21,381 bases of DNA from DATKZB01 sp035528235 (GTDB lineage: Bacteria > Planctomycetota > Phycisphaerae > FEN-1346). The translations under genes and the position numbers were made by a program. The notes under the pieces were generated by a model. The model was not told where the DNA came from and ran no database searches. It saw only the letters and a list, made by a program, of their open reading frames with translations. Below are positions 21,379-21,381 of the stretch, in pieces; the first letter of the stretch is position 1; every line of letters starts with the position of its first letter. The stretch is taken from assembly GCA_035528235.1 (NCBI GenBank), contig DATKZB010000113.1:1-21381 (forward strand). Direction: 5' to 3'.

Positions 21379-21381
21379 ATG

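Overview
The window is very GC-rich and looks like part of a chromosome from a Planctomycetota-type bacterium, possibly Phycisphaerae or Sedimentisphaerae. This placement is an inference. It rests on a PEP-CTERM surface protein, uroporphyrinogen-decarboxylase-like (URO-D) enzymes next to TIM-barrel sugar isomerases, a fragment of a small AsmA-like protein, many short hairpin repeats between genes, and release factor 2 with its programmed frameshift. I see no rRNA, tRNA, CRISPR array, transposase or phage gene.

Layout. Positions 1-1056 hold the 3' end of a GH4 glycosidase and a four-helix membrane protein with a DUF2007-like domain. Positions 1074-4693 are a run of five consecutive damaged or stub genes: a secreted alpha/beta hydrolase with an in-frame TAG, a flavin reductase reduced to its two ends, a signal-peptide stub, an AsmA-like gene lacking its start and middle, and an ADP-ribosylglycohydrolase with an in-frame TAG. 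Both TAG codons are followed by TGC, and both frames stay open to a full-length end. Positions 4694-5428 hold repeats and no gene. Positions 5429-9715 carry a PEP-CTERM protein, a secreted GH42-like glycosidase, and divergently from it a sugar isomerase/epimerase.

Positions 9852-15093 carry a UDP/GDP-sugar dehydrogenase, two URO-D-like proteins on the minus strand, and a second TIM-barrel isomerase with its own promoter. Positions 15546-17924 encode a large exported HEAT-repeat protein containing a receiver-like domain that lacks the phospho-acceptor aspartate. Next come a small membrane protein, a GA-rich microsatellite, a stand-alone LigD-type 3'-phosphoesterase domain, a nested palindromic element, prfB with a CTTTGAC +1 frameshift site, and a lipoprotein one base after prfB.

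Taken together the genes suggest a saprophytic carbohydrate degrader: GH4, GH42-like enzyme, esterase, two isomerases and surface proteins. Housekeeping translation and repair genes lie at the right end. Intergenic spaces hold at least four hairpin repeat families. One of them forms a 236-bp nested inverted repeat with a diverged, oppositely oriented relative 14 kb away. Sigma70-like promoters are easy to recognise; two match both consensus hexamers perfectly, with 16-bp spacers.
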